From Calamus simplicifolius (lineage: Eukaryota; Streptophyta; Magnoliopsida; Arecales; Arecaceae), in assembly GCA_900491605.1 (NCBI GenBank), contig UESW01004999.1, forward strand, positions 208,282 through 272,281: a stretch of 64,000 nt of DNA, written 5' to 3'. Shown here piece by piece: positions 33,711 to 45,963 of this stretch. How positions within the stretch are numbered: the stretch's first letter is position 1; every line of letters begins with the position of its first letter. Below the pieces are notes generated by a model. That model was not told where the DNA came from, did no database searches, and saw only the letters and a list, made by a program, of their open reading frames with translations. A program made the position numbers and the translations under genes.

Positions 33711-34797
33711 GATTATTCAAGGTGAATGTAATGACTGTACACAGAAACCTTGAAATGAATAAAGCTTCTTCTTCTGCTTATATGGTTGACTCTTCTTGTC
33801 TATGGCATGATAGATTAGGACATGTAAATTTTAATTCATTACGAAAATTAATGAAATTAGAATTATTACCTAATCATGAAATCGATCCACATTACAAGTG
33901 TGAAGTGTGTGTTGAAGCTAAGTTAGCAAAAACACCATTTCCATCAGTTGAAAGAAATACTGAACCTCTTGACTTAATTCACAGTGATCTATGTGACTTA
34001 AAGTCAATTCAAACTAGAGGAGGTAAAAAGTATTTTATAACATTTATAGATGATTCAACAAGATACTGCTATGTGTATCTACTAAAGTCTAAAGATGAGG
34101 CTTTAGAAATGTTTAAATGTTATAAGAATGAAGTTGAAAATCAACTTGGAAAAAGATTAAGGCCATAAGGAGTGATAGAGGTGGTGAATACGATGCACCT
34201 TTTGACGAATTCTGTCAGGAGCATGGCATTATTCATCAAACTACTGCTCCTTATTCTCCCTCAATCTAATGGAATTGCGGAACGTAAAAACCGCACATTA
34301 AAAGAAATGATGAATGCTATGTTAATAAATTCTGGTACACCACAGAATTTATGGGGAGAAGCAATTCTCTCAGCAAATCATATTCTTAATAAGATACCTC
34401 TTAAGAAGAAGGATGTTACTCCATATGAGTTATGGAAAGAAGAATTCTTACAATTACTTAAGAGTGTGGGGGTGTCTAGCTAAAGTAGCTATTCCGGACC
34501 CCAAAAAGGTCAAAATAGGACCTAAAACTGTTGATTGTATATTTATCGGCTATGCACATAATAGTAGTGCATATCGCTTTCTTGTGTATAAATCAGATAT
34601 ATCTGATATACAGATAAATACAATCATGGAATCAAGGAATGCAACATTCTTTGAAGATATATTTCCAAGTAAAAGGAAATTAGAAATAAGTTCAAATAAA
34701 AGAACTTATGATAATACTGCTAGTAGTAGTCATCAGGAAGAATATCCTGAAGATGAACCCAGACGCAGTAAGAGACCAAGAAGTTGCAAAGTCTTTT
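33711..34797 (+). pseudogene. Integrase of element C (frameshifted)
   Basis: GAG-pre-integrase HHCC: LWHDRLGHVNFN (33801-33836) and CEVCVEAK (about 33899). The core has Asp in LIHSDLC (about 33976), the next Asp after a shift at about 34165 (SDRGGEY, 34171-34191), and Glu in NGIAERKNRTL (34269-34300). Further shifts near 34460 and 34790 separate it from RT. The catalytic DDE set is intact although the frame is not. Confidence 0.87.
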
Positions 34798-36384
34798 GGT
34801 CCTGATTATGTAACTTATATGTTACAAGATGAACCTCAGACATTCAAAGAGGCAATGTCTAATCCAGAAGCACCCTTTTGGAAAGAAGCTGTCAATAATG
34901 AAATTGAGTCCATCATGCATAATCATACCTGGGAGTTGGTAGACCTACCATCTGGTATGAAACCTTTAGGGTGCAAGTGGATATTTAAGAAAAAGCTAAA
35001 AGCTGATGGATCAATTGACAAGTATAAAGCCAGATTAGTGGCTAAGGGCTTCAAACAAAAAGAAGGTATAGACTTCTTTGATACCTATTCACCAGTAAGT
35101 AGAATAACATCTATAAGAATGTTAATCGCTTTTGCAGCCATTAACAATCTTGAAATTCATCAAATGGATGTTAAAACTGCTTTTCTGAATGGTGAATTAG
35201 ATGAAGAAATATACATGGAACAACCTGAGGGATTTATTGTTCCAGGACAAGAAAAGAAGGTGTGTAGACTTGTTAAATCCTTATATGGATTAAAGCAAGC
35301 ACCTAAGCAATGGCATATAAAATTTGATAATGTAATGTTATCAAATGGATTCAAAATAAATGAATGTGACAAATGCATATATGCCAAAACCCTATCTGAA
35401 GGGTATGTGATAATCTGCTTATATGTAGATGACCTGTTAATCATTGGTAGTAATACTGAAATGATTAAACAGACAAAGAAAATGTTGATCAAACATTTTG
35501 ATATGAAAAATATGGGTGTTGCAGATGTTATACTAGGGATTCGAATCACTAGAACATCTGAGGAAATAATATTATCTCAATCTCATTATATTGAGAAAAT
35601 ATTAAATAAGTATAAAAAGTATGATACTAGCCCGGTGAAAACACCTGTAGATGTTAATCTACATTTGGCTAAGTATACTGGAGAACCCATATCTCAATTG
35701 GAATACTCACGTATAATTGGCAGTTTAATGTATGTCATGAATTGTACTCGTCCTGACATAGCATATGCTGTCAATAAGTTGAGTAGATTTACAAGTAATC
35801 CAGGTCCAAATCATTGGACAGCTCTAATAAGGGTATTAAGATATCTGCGATATACCCTAAGTTATGGATTACATTATTCAAGATATCCAGCTGTATTAGA
35901 AGGATACAGTGATGCAAATTGGATATCTAACACAGAAGATACAAAATCCACAAGTGGATATGTATTCACCTTAGGAGGAGGTGCTGTGTCATGGAAATCT
36001 TCTAAGCAAACATGTATAGCTCGATCCACTATGGAATCTGAGTTTATTGCCTTAGAAAAGGCAGCTGAAGAAGCAGAATGGCTTCGAAACCTTTTAGAAG
36101 ATATTCCATGTTGGCCAAAGCCTGTGTCTGCAATATGCATACATTGTGATAGTCAATCGGCAATATGCAGAGCACAGAATAAGATGTATAATGGTAAGTC
36201 TAGACATATACGTCGCAGACATAATACCATTAAGCAGTTACTTGAAATTGGTGTAATTTCTATTGACTATGTTCAGTCAAAGAAAAACCTAGCGGATCCA
36301 TTAACAAAGGGGTTACCAAGAGATCAAGTAAACTGTTTATCGAGGGGAATGGGTTTAAAACCTATAACTGAAAAATCTTCATAG
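34798..36384 (+). CDS. RT-RNase H of element C, uninterrupted frame
   Basis: An open frame of more than 520 codons. It begins upstream in the same frame, but homology starts at about 34798 (FGPDYVTYML). RT motifs: GCKWIFKKKL, ARLVAKGF, MDVKTAFLNG (35164-35193), YGLKQAPKQW and YVDD (35422-35433). RNase H: YSDANWI (35907-35927), KSTSGYVFTLGG, MESEFIAL and LADPLTKGLPRDQV, ending TAG 36382-36384. It is the best-preserved enzyme region of the three copia elements. Its last ~430 bases are the source of the amplified array units. Confidence 0.88.
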   Translation, partial: GPDYVTYMLQDEPQTFKEAMSNPEAPFWKEAVNNEIESIMHNHTWELVDLPSGMKPLGCKWIFKKKLKADGSIDKYKARLVAKGFKQKEGIDFFDTYSPVSRITSIRMLIAFAAINNLEIHQMDVKTAFLNGELDEEIYMEQPEGFIVPGQEKKVCRLVKSLYGLKQAPKQWHIKFDNVMLSNGFKINECDKCIYAKTLSEGYVIICLYVDDLLIIGSNTEMIKQTKKMLIKHFDMKNMGVADVILGIRITRTSEEIILSQSHYIEKILNKYKKYDTSPVKTPVDVNLHLAKYTGEPISQLEYSRIIGSLMYVMNCTRPDIAYAVNKLSRFTSNPGPNHWTALIRVLRYLRYTLSYGLHYSRYPAVLEGYSDANWISNTEDTKSTSGYVFTLGGGAVSWKSSKQTCIARSTMESEFIALEKAAEEAEWLRNLLEDIPCWPKPVSAICIHCDSQSAICRAQNKMYNGKSRHIRRRHNTIKQLLEIGVISIDYVQSKKNLADPLTKGLPRDQVNCLSRGMGLKPITEKSS

Positions 36385-37002
36385 TGGATACCCAACCTAG
36401 CTGACTGGAGATCCCAAGATCTAGGTTCAAAAGGGACAACTAAATTATGAAGAGACTTGATAGCACTAAGGATGTACAATCCTACTCATTCCTATGATAA
36501 TTGGTGCTACCTGCTAAAGGTACTAGGATAAGCATTGCTTTTAATGATTCTTATGACATGAACATCATGTGGGGTATAGCAGGATACTCTTAATAAGAAT
36601 CACCTATGTGAGTGTGAACTGGGCCAATTCTATGAGAATTTTAAGGTTTAATTCTCTGAAGCACTCATGAGACCAGGAGTTGTTCGGGGCCAAAATGAAC
36701 ACAACCATGAGAACCAAAAGAATGCTCGGGAAGAAGTTGCGTGATTGTTATTGTCTTAGTTTACACAAAACGCTGAAAGGTTCAAGACATCATGTTCACC
36801 TTTTAGCAAGTAAACTCGATAACAACTCACTAAGGAAGGTTCAAAGCCACAAGCTACCTATCCCGATACAACTTCATCCCATTATACTCTCTTTAGTGTG
36901 TCTGCATATTCATTTGCATTAAAATCCTTTTATGTGGGGGTTTGCCTTTGTTGATCTTTGATGATCATTGATCTAAGTCCAATTTTCATTCATGTGGGGG
37001 AT
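36385..37002 (+). other. 3' untranslated region and polypurine tract of element C
   Basis: Noncoding DNA between the RNase H stop and the 3' LTR; the final tract ATGTGGGGGAT (36992-37002) abuts TGTTGGG. Copies recur in array units 2-4. Confidence 0.8.
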
Positions 37003-37763
37003 TGTTGGGTAATGGGCCAAAATACGCCTAAATACCCTAATGGGCCTTGAAAGCCCATCACCGCCTTTTAGTGTGTGAATGAGAAATTGCGGGGACATTT
37101 AGTCCCATATCAGAAAGATCAAGAAAGGAAGGTTCACTTATATGGAAATCACTTCCTTGAAGCTTAAGTTCCTTAGGCTCACCATAAGTGGAGCATCACC
37201 CTCGCGCACGCGTACGTGCACGCGCGTGTGCGAAGGGCGCAATGGGCGCTTTGTAGGCGCACTTTGCACCATGAAAAGGCTTATCCGATCGCCTGATCTG
37301 AAGATCATGATGTCTAAAGGGCATATCAAGGGTGATAAGCCCTTAACCCTCACATCCTTTGATTTTAGAATTTAAATTAAATTAAATTCGTAGGGTTGCT
37401 TTCAAAGGGTACCTAAAAACCTATAAATAGGACCCTAGACCTAAGCATTTCATTCATCCCAAGCCATTCCGAATTGAGTTCAATTTGAATCAATTCTAGT
37501 CTTCTTTTCTCTTAGGCATTTGCATACTTTCCTAAGGATAGTATAGCAATAGTGCATTGAAAGAGAGTAGCATTCTTGGTTCGATATTTTTGGTGAATTG
37601 TAGTGCTGCTTTCATCAAAAAGAGACTGTTGTATCCTGGGAGATAATCGTTATACTGATTGTAAACACCATTGCGGGATGAAATTGTCTTAAGAACATAG
37701 AGTGAAACTCTAGCCTCAGTCTGATTCATTAGGTAGCCACCATCTGCCAAACACCCACCAACA
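37003..37763 (+). repeat. 3' LTR of element C (short form)
   Basis: 761 bp, TGTTGGGTAATGG to CCACCAACA. It includes a 30 bp alternating purine-pyrimidine run at 37203-37232 and lacks the roughly 390 bp present in the 5' LTR. TATAT follows. Confidence 0.93.
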
Positions 37764-38468
37764 TATATTATAAAGGCTTGCAAAGTTTAAAGAGTCCATG
37801 ATGGTTATGTGTTGCCATTTTCTCTTTCGCTCATTGTCCCGGGCCTTTTTTTGGATTTGTTTTCAGAGTCTGGCATTTGAGCTGCAGTGATTTTAGGAAA
37901 CATATTTCAGGGGTTCGTTTTATATAGGAGATTTGTACTTATGTTGTTGGAACTTCACAATAACTTGAAGGGGGGCTCTTTGGATGCTGCAAGATACTAT
38001 TGGTCCAATAAGAGACCTTCCAGCAGGAGACTTTTGTTTTTGAGTTTCAGAGGTGCTTGAATGGTTTCAAGAGATTGGGAGACTGGAAGGTCTCCTTCTA
38101 GTTATTTTCATTATTGGAATTAATGCACTTTCTTCTAGTTTCAATGTGGAAGTTAATGCTGTATTAGAGTTTCTATGAGCTTATGTTCTCTAGGATAGAA
38201 AACTTTAGAGCTCTCTGCTCTTGAAAAACAAGAAGTCTGAAGATGTAGAGAGATAGATTGCTAAGAAAAATTCTGGAATCAGAGCTCTGCTGTAGCAACT
38301 CAAATCAAATTCCTTTAGTTTCCGCATACATTCATCTTTTAAATTACAACACTCATTGCCATATTGACATTAACATTTGCTTGGAAATAATTCTGTGTTT
38401 TAACCTTTTTGTTCTTTGAGATTCCCTCTTCTTGCACTATCTTAAATGTTCATGTCATCTCAAATCAG

Positions 38469-38661
38469 ATGCTGTGGTGGTTAAGTATGCAAAAGCGAAG
38501 GCACATTTGGAAAGTCTGAAGAAGATGGGAGCAACCATTTTACATGAGGTTGATGCCACAAAAATGAAACTTCACAGTGACTTGAAGATGCGGAAGTTTG
38601 ATAGGATTGTGTTGAACTTTCCTCATGCAGGATTTTTAGGAAATGAAACACTGATAATCAA
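38469..38661 (+). pseudogene. BMT5-like exon 2, copy 1
   Basis: Acceptor AAATCAG|AT at 38468/38469 and donor CAA|GTATGT at 38661/38662. The 193 nt encode VVKYAKAKAHLESLKKMG, VDATKMKL and the family signature FDRIVLNFPHAGF. The exon is phase 1 in and phase 2 out, so including two copies in one mRNA would break the frame. This copy has Leu in RIVLNF. Confidence 0.88.
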
Positions 38662-38684
38662 GTATGTATAACTAGTTACTCGTA

Positions 38685-39118
38685 AGTGGATATGTATTTA
38701 CCTTAGGAGGAGGTGCTGTGTTATGAAAATCTTCTAAGCAAACATGTATAGCTCGATCCACTATGGAATCTGAGTTTATTGCCTTACAAAAGGCGATTGA
38801 AGAAGCAGAATGGCTTCGAAACCTTTTAGAAGATATTCCATGTTGGCCAAAGCCTATGTCTGCAATATGCATACATTGTGATAGTTAATCGGCAATATGC
38901 AGAGTACAGAATAAGATGTATAATGGTAAGTCTAGACATATACGTCGCAGACATAATACCATTAAGCAGTTACTTGAAATTGGTGTAATTTCTATTGACT
39001 ATGTTCAGTCAAAGAAAAACCTAGCAGATCCATTAACAAAGGGGTTACCAAGAGATCAAGTAAACTGTTCATCGAGGGGAATGGGTTTAAAACCTATAAC
39101 TGAAAAATCTTCATAGTG
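38685..39118 (+). pseudogene. RNase H fragment of element C, array unit 2
   Basis: Copy of 35953-36384. It carries C-to-T and G-to-A changes, including TAA in place of CAA at about 38886, so no RNase H is encoded; the last 66 codons (MYNGKSRHIRRRH onward) stay open. Confidence 0.9.
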
Positions 39119-39737
39119 GATACCCAACCTAGCTGACTGGAGATCCCAAGATCTAGGTTCAAAAGGGACAACTAAATTATGAAGAGACTTGATAGCACTA
39201 AGTATGTACAATCCTACTCATTCCTATTATAATTGGTGCTACCTGCTAAAGGTACTAGGATAAGCATTGCTTTTAATGATTCTTATGACATGAACATTCA
39301 TGTGGGGTATAGCAGGATACTCTTAATAAGAATCACCTATGTGAGTGTGAACTGGGCCAATTCTATGAGAATTTTTAAAGGTTTAATTCTCTGAAGCACT
39401 CATGAGACCAGGAGTTATTCGGGGCCAAAATGAACACAACCATGAGAACCAAAAGAATGCTTGGGAAGAAGTTGCGTGATTGTTATTGTCTTAGTTTACA
39501 CAAAATGCTGAAAAGTTCAAGACTTCATGTTTACCTTTTAGCAAGTAAACTCGATAACAACTCACTAAGGAAGGTTCAAAGCCACAAGCTACCTATCCCG
39601 ATACAACTTCATCCCATTATACTCTCTTTAGTGTGTCTGCATATTCATTTGCATTAAAATCATTTTATGTAGGGGTTTGCCTTTGTTGATCTTTGATGAT
39701 CATTGATCTAAGTCCAATTTTCATTCATGTGGGGGAT

Positions 39738-40499
39738 TGTTGGGTAATGGGCCAAAATACGCCTAAATACCCTAATGGGCCTTGAAAGCCCATCACCGCC
39801 TTTTAGTGTGTGAATGAGAAATTGCGGGGACATTTAGTCCCATATCAGAAAGATCAAGAAAGAAAGGTTCACTTATATGGAAATCACTTCCTTGAAGCTT
39901 AAGTTCCTTAGGCTCACCATAAGTGGAGCATCACCCTCGCGCACGCGTACGTGCACGCGCGTGTGCGAAGGGCGCAATGGGCGCTTTGTAGGCGCACTTT
40001 GCACCATGAAAAGGCTTATCCGATCGCCTGATCTGAAGATCATGATGTCTAAAGGGCATATCAAGGGTGATAAGCCCTTAACCCTCACATCCTTTGATTT
40101 TAGAATTTAAATTAAATTAAATTCGTAGGGTTGCTTTCAAAGGGTACCTAAAAACCTATAAATAGGACCCTAGACCTAAGCATTTCATTCATCCCAAGCC
40201 ATTCCGAATTGAGTTCAATTTGAATCAATTCTAGTCTTCTTTTCTCTTAGGCATTTGCATACTTTCCTAAGGATAGTATAGCAATAGTGCATTGAAAAGA
40301 GAGTAACATTCTTGGTTCGATATTTTTGGTGAATTGTAGGGCTGCTTTCATCAAAAAGAGACTGTTGTATCCTGGGAGATAATCGTTATACTGATCGTAA
40401 ACACCATTGCGGGATGAAATTGTCTTAAGAACATAGAGTGAAACTCTAGCCTCAGTCTGATTCATTAGGTAGCCACCATCTGCCAAACACCCACCAACA
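39738..40499 (+). repeat. Element C 3' LTR copy, array unit 2
   Basis: 762 bp short-form LTR, preceded by the purine tract and followed by TATAT and host intron, exactly as in unit 1. Confidence 0.92.
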
Positions 40500-41202
40500 T
40501 ATATTATAAAGGCTTGCAAAGTTTAAAGAGTCCATGATGGTTATGTGTTGCCATTTTCTCTTTCGCTCATTGTCCCGGGCCTTTTTTTGGATTTGTTTTC
40601 AGAGTCTGGCATTTGAGCTGCAGTGATTTTAGGAAACATATTTCAGGGGTTCGTTTTATATAGGAGATTTGTACTTATGTTGTTGGAACTTCACAATAAC
40701 TTGAAGGGGGCTCTTTGGATGCTGCAAGATACTATTGGTCCAATAAGAGACCTTCCAGCAGGAGACTTTTGTTTTTGAGTTTCAGAGGTGCTTGAATGGT
40801 TTCAAGAGATTGGGAGACTGGAAGGTCTCCTTCTAGTTATTTTCATTATTGGAATTAATGCACTTTCTTCTAGTTTCAATGTGGAAGTTAATGCTGTATT
40901 AGAGTTTCTATGAGCTTATGTTCTCTAGGATAGAAAACTTTGAGCTCTCTGCTCTTGAAAAACAAGAAGTCTGAAGATGTAGAGAGATAGATTGCTAAGA
41001 AAAATTCTGGAATCAGAGCTCTGCTGTAGCAACTCAAATCAAATTCCTTTAGTTTCCGCATACATTCATCTTTTAAATTACAACACTCATTGCCATATTG
41101 ACATTAACATTTGCTTGGAAATAATTCTGTGTTTTAACCTTTTTGTTCTTTGAGATTCCCTCTTCTTGCACTATCTTAAATGTTCATGTCATCTCAAATC
41201 AG

Positions 41203-41395
41203 ATGCTGTGGTGGTTAAGTATGCAAAAGCGAAGGCACATTTGGAAAGTCTGAAGAAGATGGGAGCAACCATTTTACATGAGGTTGATGCCACAAAAATG
41301 AAACTTCACAGTGACTTGAAGATGCGGAAGTTTGATAGGATTGTGTTGAACTTTCCTCATGCAGGATTTTTAGGAAATGAAACACTGATAATCAA
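41203..41395 (+). pseudogene. BMT5-like exon 2, copy 2
   Basis: Same splice sites and sequence as copy 1, with Leu in RIVLNF. Confidence 0.88.
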
Positions 41396-41418
41396 GTATG
41401 TATAACTAGTTACTCGTA

Positions 41419-41852
41419 AGTGGATATGTATTTACCTTAGGAGGAGGTGCTGTGTTATGAAAATCTTCTAAGCAAACATGTATAGCTCGATCCACTATGG
41501 AATCTGAGTTTATTGCCTTACAAAAGGCGGTTGAAGAAGCAGAATGGCTTCGAAACCTTTTAGAAGATATTCCATGTTGGCCAAAGCCTGTGTCTGCAAT
41601 ATGCATACATTGTAATAGTTAATCGGCAATATGCAGAGTACAGAATAAGATGTATAATGGTAAGTCTAGACATATACGTCGCAGACATAATACCATTAAG
41701 CAGTTACTTGAAATTGGTATAATTTCTATTGACTATGTTCAGTCAAAGAAAAACCTAGCAGATCCATTAACAAAGGGGTTACCAAGAGATCAAGTAAACT
41801 GTTCATCGAGGGGAATGGGTTTAAAACCTATAACTGAAAAATCTTCATAGTG
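41419..41852 (+). pseudogene. RNase H fragment of element C, array unit 3
   Basis: Shares the unit 2 changes (TTATGAAAATC, TTACAAAAGGCG, TAGTTAATC), so units 2 and 3 descend from one another rather than separately from unit 1. Confidence 0.9.
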
Positions 41853-42468
41853 GATACCCAACCTAGCTGACTGGAGATCCCAAGATCTAGGTTCAAAAGG
41901 GACAACTAAATTATGAAGAGACTTGATAGCACTAAGTATGTACAATCCTACTCATTCCTATTATAATTGGTGCTACCTGCTAAAGGTACTAGGATAAGCA
42001 TTGCTTTTAATGATTCTTATGACATGAACATTCATGTGGGGTATAGCAGGATACTCTTAATAAGAATCACCTATGTGAGTGTGAACTGGGCCAATTCTAT
42101 GAGAATTTTTAAAGGTTTAATTCTCTGAAGCACTCATGAGACCAGGAGTTATTCGGGGCCAAAATGAACACAACCATGAGAACCAAAAGAATGCTTGGGA
42201 AGAAGTTGCGTGATTGTTATTGTCTTAGTTTACACAAAATGCTGAAAAGTTCAAGACTTCATGTTCACCTTTTAGCAAGTAAACTCGATAACAACTCACT
42301 AAGGAAGGTTCAAAGCCACAAGCTACCTATCCCGATACAACTTCATCCCATTATACTCTCTTTAGTGTGTCTGCATATTCATTTGCATTAAAATCATTTT
42401 ATGTAGGGGTTTGCCTTTGATCTTTGATGATCATTGATCTAAGTTCAATTTTCATTCATGTGGGGGAT

Positions 42469-43230
42469 TGTTGGGTAATGGGCCAAAATACGCCTAAATA
42501 CCCTAATGGGCCTTGAAAGCCCATCACCGCCTTTTAGTGTGTGAATGAGAAATTGCGGGGACATTTAGTCCCATATCAGAAAGATCAAGAAAGAAAGGTT
42601 CACTTATATGGAAATCACTTCCTTGAAGCTTAAGTTCCTTAGGCTCACCATAAGTGGAGCATCACCCTCGCGCACGCGTACGTGCACGCGCGTGTGCGAA
42701 GGGCGCAATGGGCGCTTTGTAGGCGCACTTTGCACCATGAAAAGGCTTATCCGATCGCCTGATCTGAAGATCATGATGTCTAAAGGGCATATCAAGGGTA
42801 ATAAGCCCTTAACCCTCACATCCTTTGATTTTAGAATTTAAATTAAATTAAATTCGTAGGGTTGCTTTCAAAGGGTACCTAAAAACCTATAAATAGGATC
42901 CTAGACCTAAGCATTTCATTCATCCCAAGCCATTCCGAATTGAGTTCAATTTGAATCAATTCTAGTCTTCTTTTCTCTTAAGCATTTGCATACTTTCCTA
43001 AGGATAGTATAACAATAGTGCATTGAAAAGAGAGTAGCATTCTTGGTTCGATATTTTTGATGAATTGTAGTGCTGCTTTCATCAAAAAGAGACTGTTGTA
43101 TCCTGGGAGATAATCGTTATACTGATCGTAAACACCATTGCGGGATGAAATTGTCTTAAGAACATAGAGTGAAACTCTAGCCTCAGTCTGATTCATTAGG
43201 TAGCCACCATCTGCCAAACACCCACCAACA
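42469..43230 (+). repeat. Element C 3' LTR copy, array unit 3
   Basis: 762 bp short-form LTR followed by TATAT and host intron. Confidence 0.92.
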
Positions 43231-43935
43231 TATATTATAAAGGCTTGCAAAGTTTAAAGAGTCCATGATGGTTATGTGTTGCCATTTTCTCTTTCGCTCA
43301 TTGTCCCGGGCCTTTTTTTGGATTTGTTTTCAGAGTCTGGCATTTGAGCTGCAGTGATTTTAGGAAACATATTTCAGGGGTTCGTTTTATATAGGAGATT
43401 TGTACTTATGTTGTTGGAACTTCACAATAACTTGAAGGGGGGCTCTTTGGATGCTGCAAGATACTATTGGTCCAATAAGAGACCTTCCAGCAGGAGACTT
43501 TTGTTTTTGAGTTTCAGAGGTGCTTGAATGGTTTCAAGAGATTGGGAGACTGGAAGGTCTCCTTCTAGTTATTTTCATTATTGGAATTAATGCACTTTCT
43601 TCTAGTTTCAATGTGGAAGTTAATGCTGTATTAGAGTTTCTATGAGCTTATGTTCTCTAGGATAGAAAACTTTAGAGCTCTCTGCTCTTGAAAAACAAGA
43701 AGTCTGAAGATGTAGAGAGATAGATTGCTAAGAAAAATTCTGGAATCAGAGCTCTGCTGTAGCAACTCAAATCAAATTCCTTTAGTTTCCGCATACATTC
43801 ATCTTTTAAATTACAACACTCATTGCCATATTGACATTAACATTTGCTTGGAAATAATTCTGTGTTTTAACCTTTTTGTTCTTTGAGATTCCCTCTTCTT
43901 GCACTATCTTAAATGTTCATGTCATCTCAAATCAG

Positions 43936-44128
43936 ATGCTGTGGTGGTTAAGTATGCAAAAGCGAAGGCACATTTGGAAAGTCTGAAGAAGATGGGAGCA
44001 ACCATTTTACATGAGGTTGATGCCACAAAAATGAAACTTCACAGTGACTTGAAGATGCGGAAGTTTGATAGGATTGTGTTCAACTTTCCTCATGCAGGAT
44101 TTTTAGGAAATGAAACACTGATAATCAA
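43936..44128 (+). pseudogene. BMT5-like exon 2, copy 3
   Basis: Same splice sites as copy 1; differs by one codon (TTG to TTC) giving RIVFNFPHAGF, the form usual for the family. Confidence 0.88.
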
Positions 44129-44151
44129 GTATGTATAACTAGTTACTCGTA

Positions 44152-44583
44152 AGTGGATATGTATTTACCTTAGGAGGAGGTGCTGTGTTATGAAAATCTT
44201 CTAAGCAAACATGTATAGCTCGATCCACTATGGAATCTGAGTTTATTGCCTTACAAAAGGCGATTGAAGAAGCAGAATGGCTTCGAAACCTTTTAGAAGA
44301 TATTCCATGTTGGCCAAAGCCTGTGTCTGCAATATGCATACATTGTGATAGTTAATCGGCAATATGCAGAGTACAGAATAAGATGTATAATGGTAAGTCT
44401 AGACATATACGTCGCAGACATAATACCATTAAGCAGTTACTTGAAATTGGTGTAATTTCTATTGACTATGTTCAGTCAAAGAAAAACCTAGCAGATCCAT
44501 TAACAAAGGGGTTACCAAGAGATCAAGTAAACTGTTCATCGAGGGGAATGGGTTTAAAACCTATAACTGAAAAATCTTCATAG
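44152..44583 (+). pseudogene. RNase H fragment of element C, array unit 4
   Basis: Fourth copy of the RNase H end with the same stop-forming changes as units 2 and 3. Confidence 0.9.
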
Positions 44584-45204
44584 TGGATACCCAACCTAGC
44601 TGACTGGAGATCCCAAGATCTAGGTTCAAAAGGGACAACTAAATTATGAAGAGACTTGATAGCACTAAGTATGTACAATCCTACTCATTCCTATTATAAT
44701 TGGTGCTACCTGCTAAAGGTACTAGGATAAGCATTGCTTTTAATGATTCTTATGACATGAACATTCATGTGGGGTATAGCAGGATACTCTTAATAAGAAT
44801 CACCTATGTGAGTGTGAACTGGGCCAATTCTATGAGAATTTTTAAAGGTTTAATTCTCTGAAGCACTCATGAGACCAGGAGTTATTCGGGGCCAAAATGA
44901 ACACAACCATGAGAACCAAAAGAATGCTTGGGAAGAAGTTGCGTGATTGTTATTGTCTTAGTTTACACAAAATGCTGAAAAGTTCAAGACTTCATGTTTA
45001 CCTTTTAGCAAGTAAACTCGATAACAACTCACTAAGGAAGGTTCAAAGCCACAAGCTACCTATCCCGATACAACTTCATCCCATTATACTCTCTTTAGTG
45101 TGTCTGCATATTCATTTGCATTAAAATCATTTTATGTAGGGGTTTGCCTTTGTTGATCTTTGATGATCATTGATCTAAGTCCAATTTTCATTCATGTGGG
45201 GGAT

Positions 45205-45963
45205 TGTTGGGTAATGGGCCAAAATACGCCTAAATACCCTAATGGGCCTTGAAAGCCCATCACCGCCTTTTAGTGTGTGAATGAGAAATTGCGGGGACAT
45301 TTAGTCCCATATCAGAAAGATCAAGAAAGAAAGGTTCACTTATATGGAAATCACTTCCTTGAAGCTTAAGTTCCTTAGGCTCACCATAAGTGGAGCATCA
45401 CCCTCGCGCAGCGTACGTGCACGCGCGTGTGCGAAGGGCGCAATGGGCGCTTTGTAGGCGCACTTTGCACCATGAAAAGGCTTATCCGATCGCCTGATCT
45501 GAAGATCATGATGTCTAAAGGGCATATCAAGGGTGATAAGCCCTTAACCCTCACATCCTTTGATTTTAGAATTTAAATTAAATTAAATTCGTAGGGTTGC
45601 TTTCAAAGGGTACCTAAAAACCTATAAATAGGACCCTAGACCTAAGCATTTCATTCATCCCAAGCCATTCCGAATTGAGTTCAATTTGAATCAATTCTAG
45701 TCTTCTTTTCTCTTAGGCATTTGCATACTTTCCTAGGATAGTATACAATAGTGCATTGAAAAGAGAGTAACATTCTTGGTTCGATATTTTTGGTGAATTG
45801 TAGTGCTGCTTTCATCAAAAAGAGACTGTTGTATCCTGGGAGATAATCGTTATACTGATTGTAAACACCATTGCGGGATGAAATTGTCTTAAGAACATAG
45901 AGTGAAACTCTAGCCTCAGTCTGATTCATTAGGTAGCCACCATCTGCCAAACACCCACCAACA
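45205..45963 (+). repeat. Element C 3' LTR copy, array unit 4
   Basis: 759 bp short-form LTR. Lacks one C in the alternating CG-rich run near 45410 and has small deletions near 45735. Confidence 0.92.

Larger units (their letters stand above)
31308..37763 (+). mobile_element. Element C: Ty1/copia retrotransposon in intron 1 of the BMT5-like gene
   Basis: LTRs 31308-32458 and 37003-37763 end in CAACA and begin TATTG (5', mutated) or TGTTG (3'). A perfect 5 bp target duplication TATAT flanks it (31303-31307 and 37764-37768). Internal order is gag, protease, integrase, RT, RNase H. RT-RNase H is one uninterrupted frame, while gag and integrase have single-base shifts. The 5' LTR has about 390 bp more than the 3' LTR. 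The usual initiator-Met primer site is absent after the 5' LTR. Confidence 0.95.

Noticed and set aside
37142..37375. A 77-codon open frame repeated in units 1-3 (also 39877 and 42608)
   Set aside because: It lies wholly inside the LTR of element C, overlaps an open frame on the other strand, and is lost by a one-base change in unit 4; LTR DNA, not a gene.
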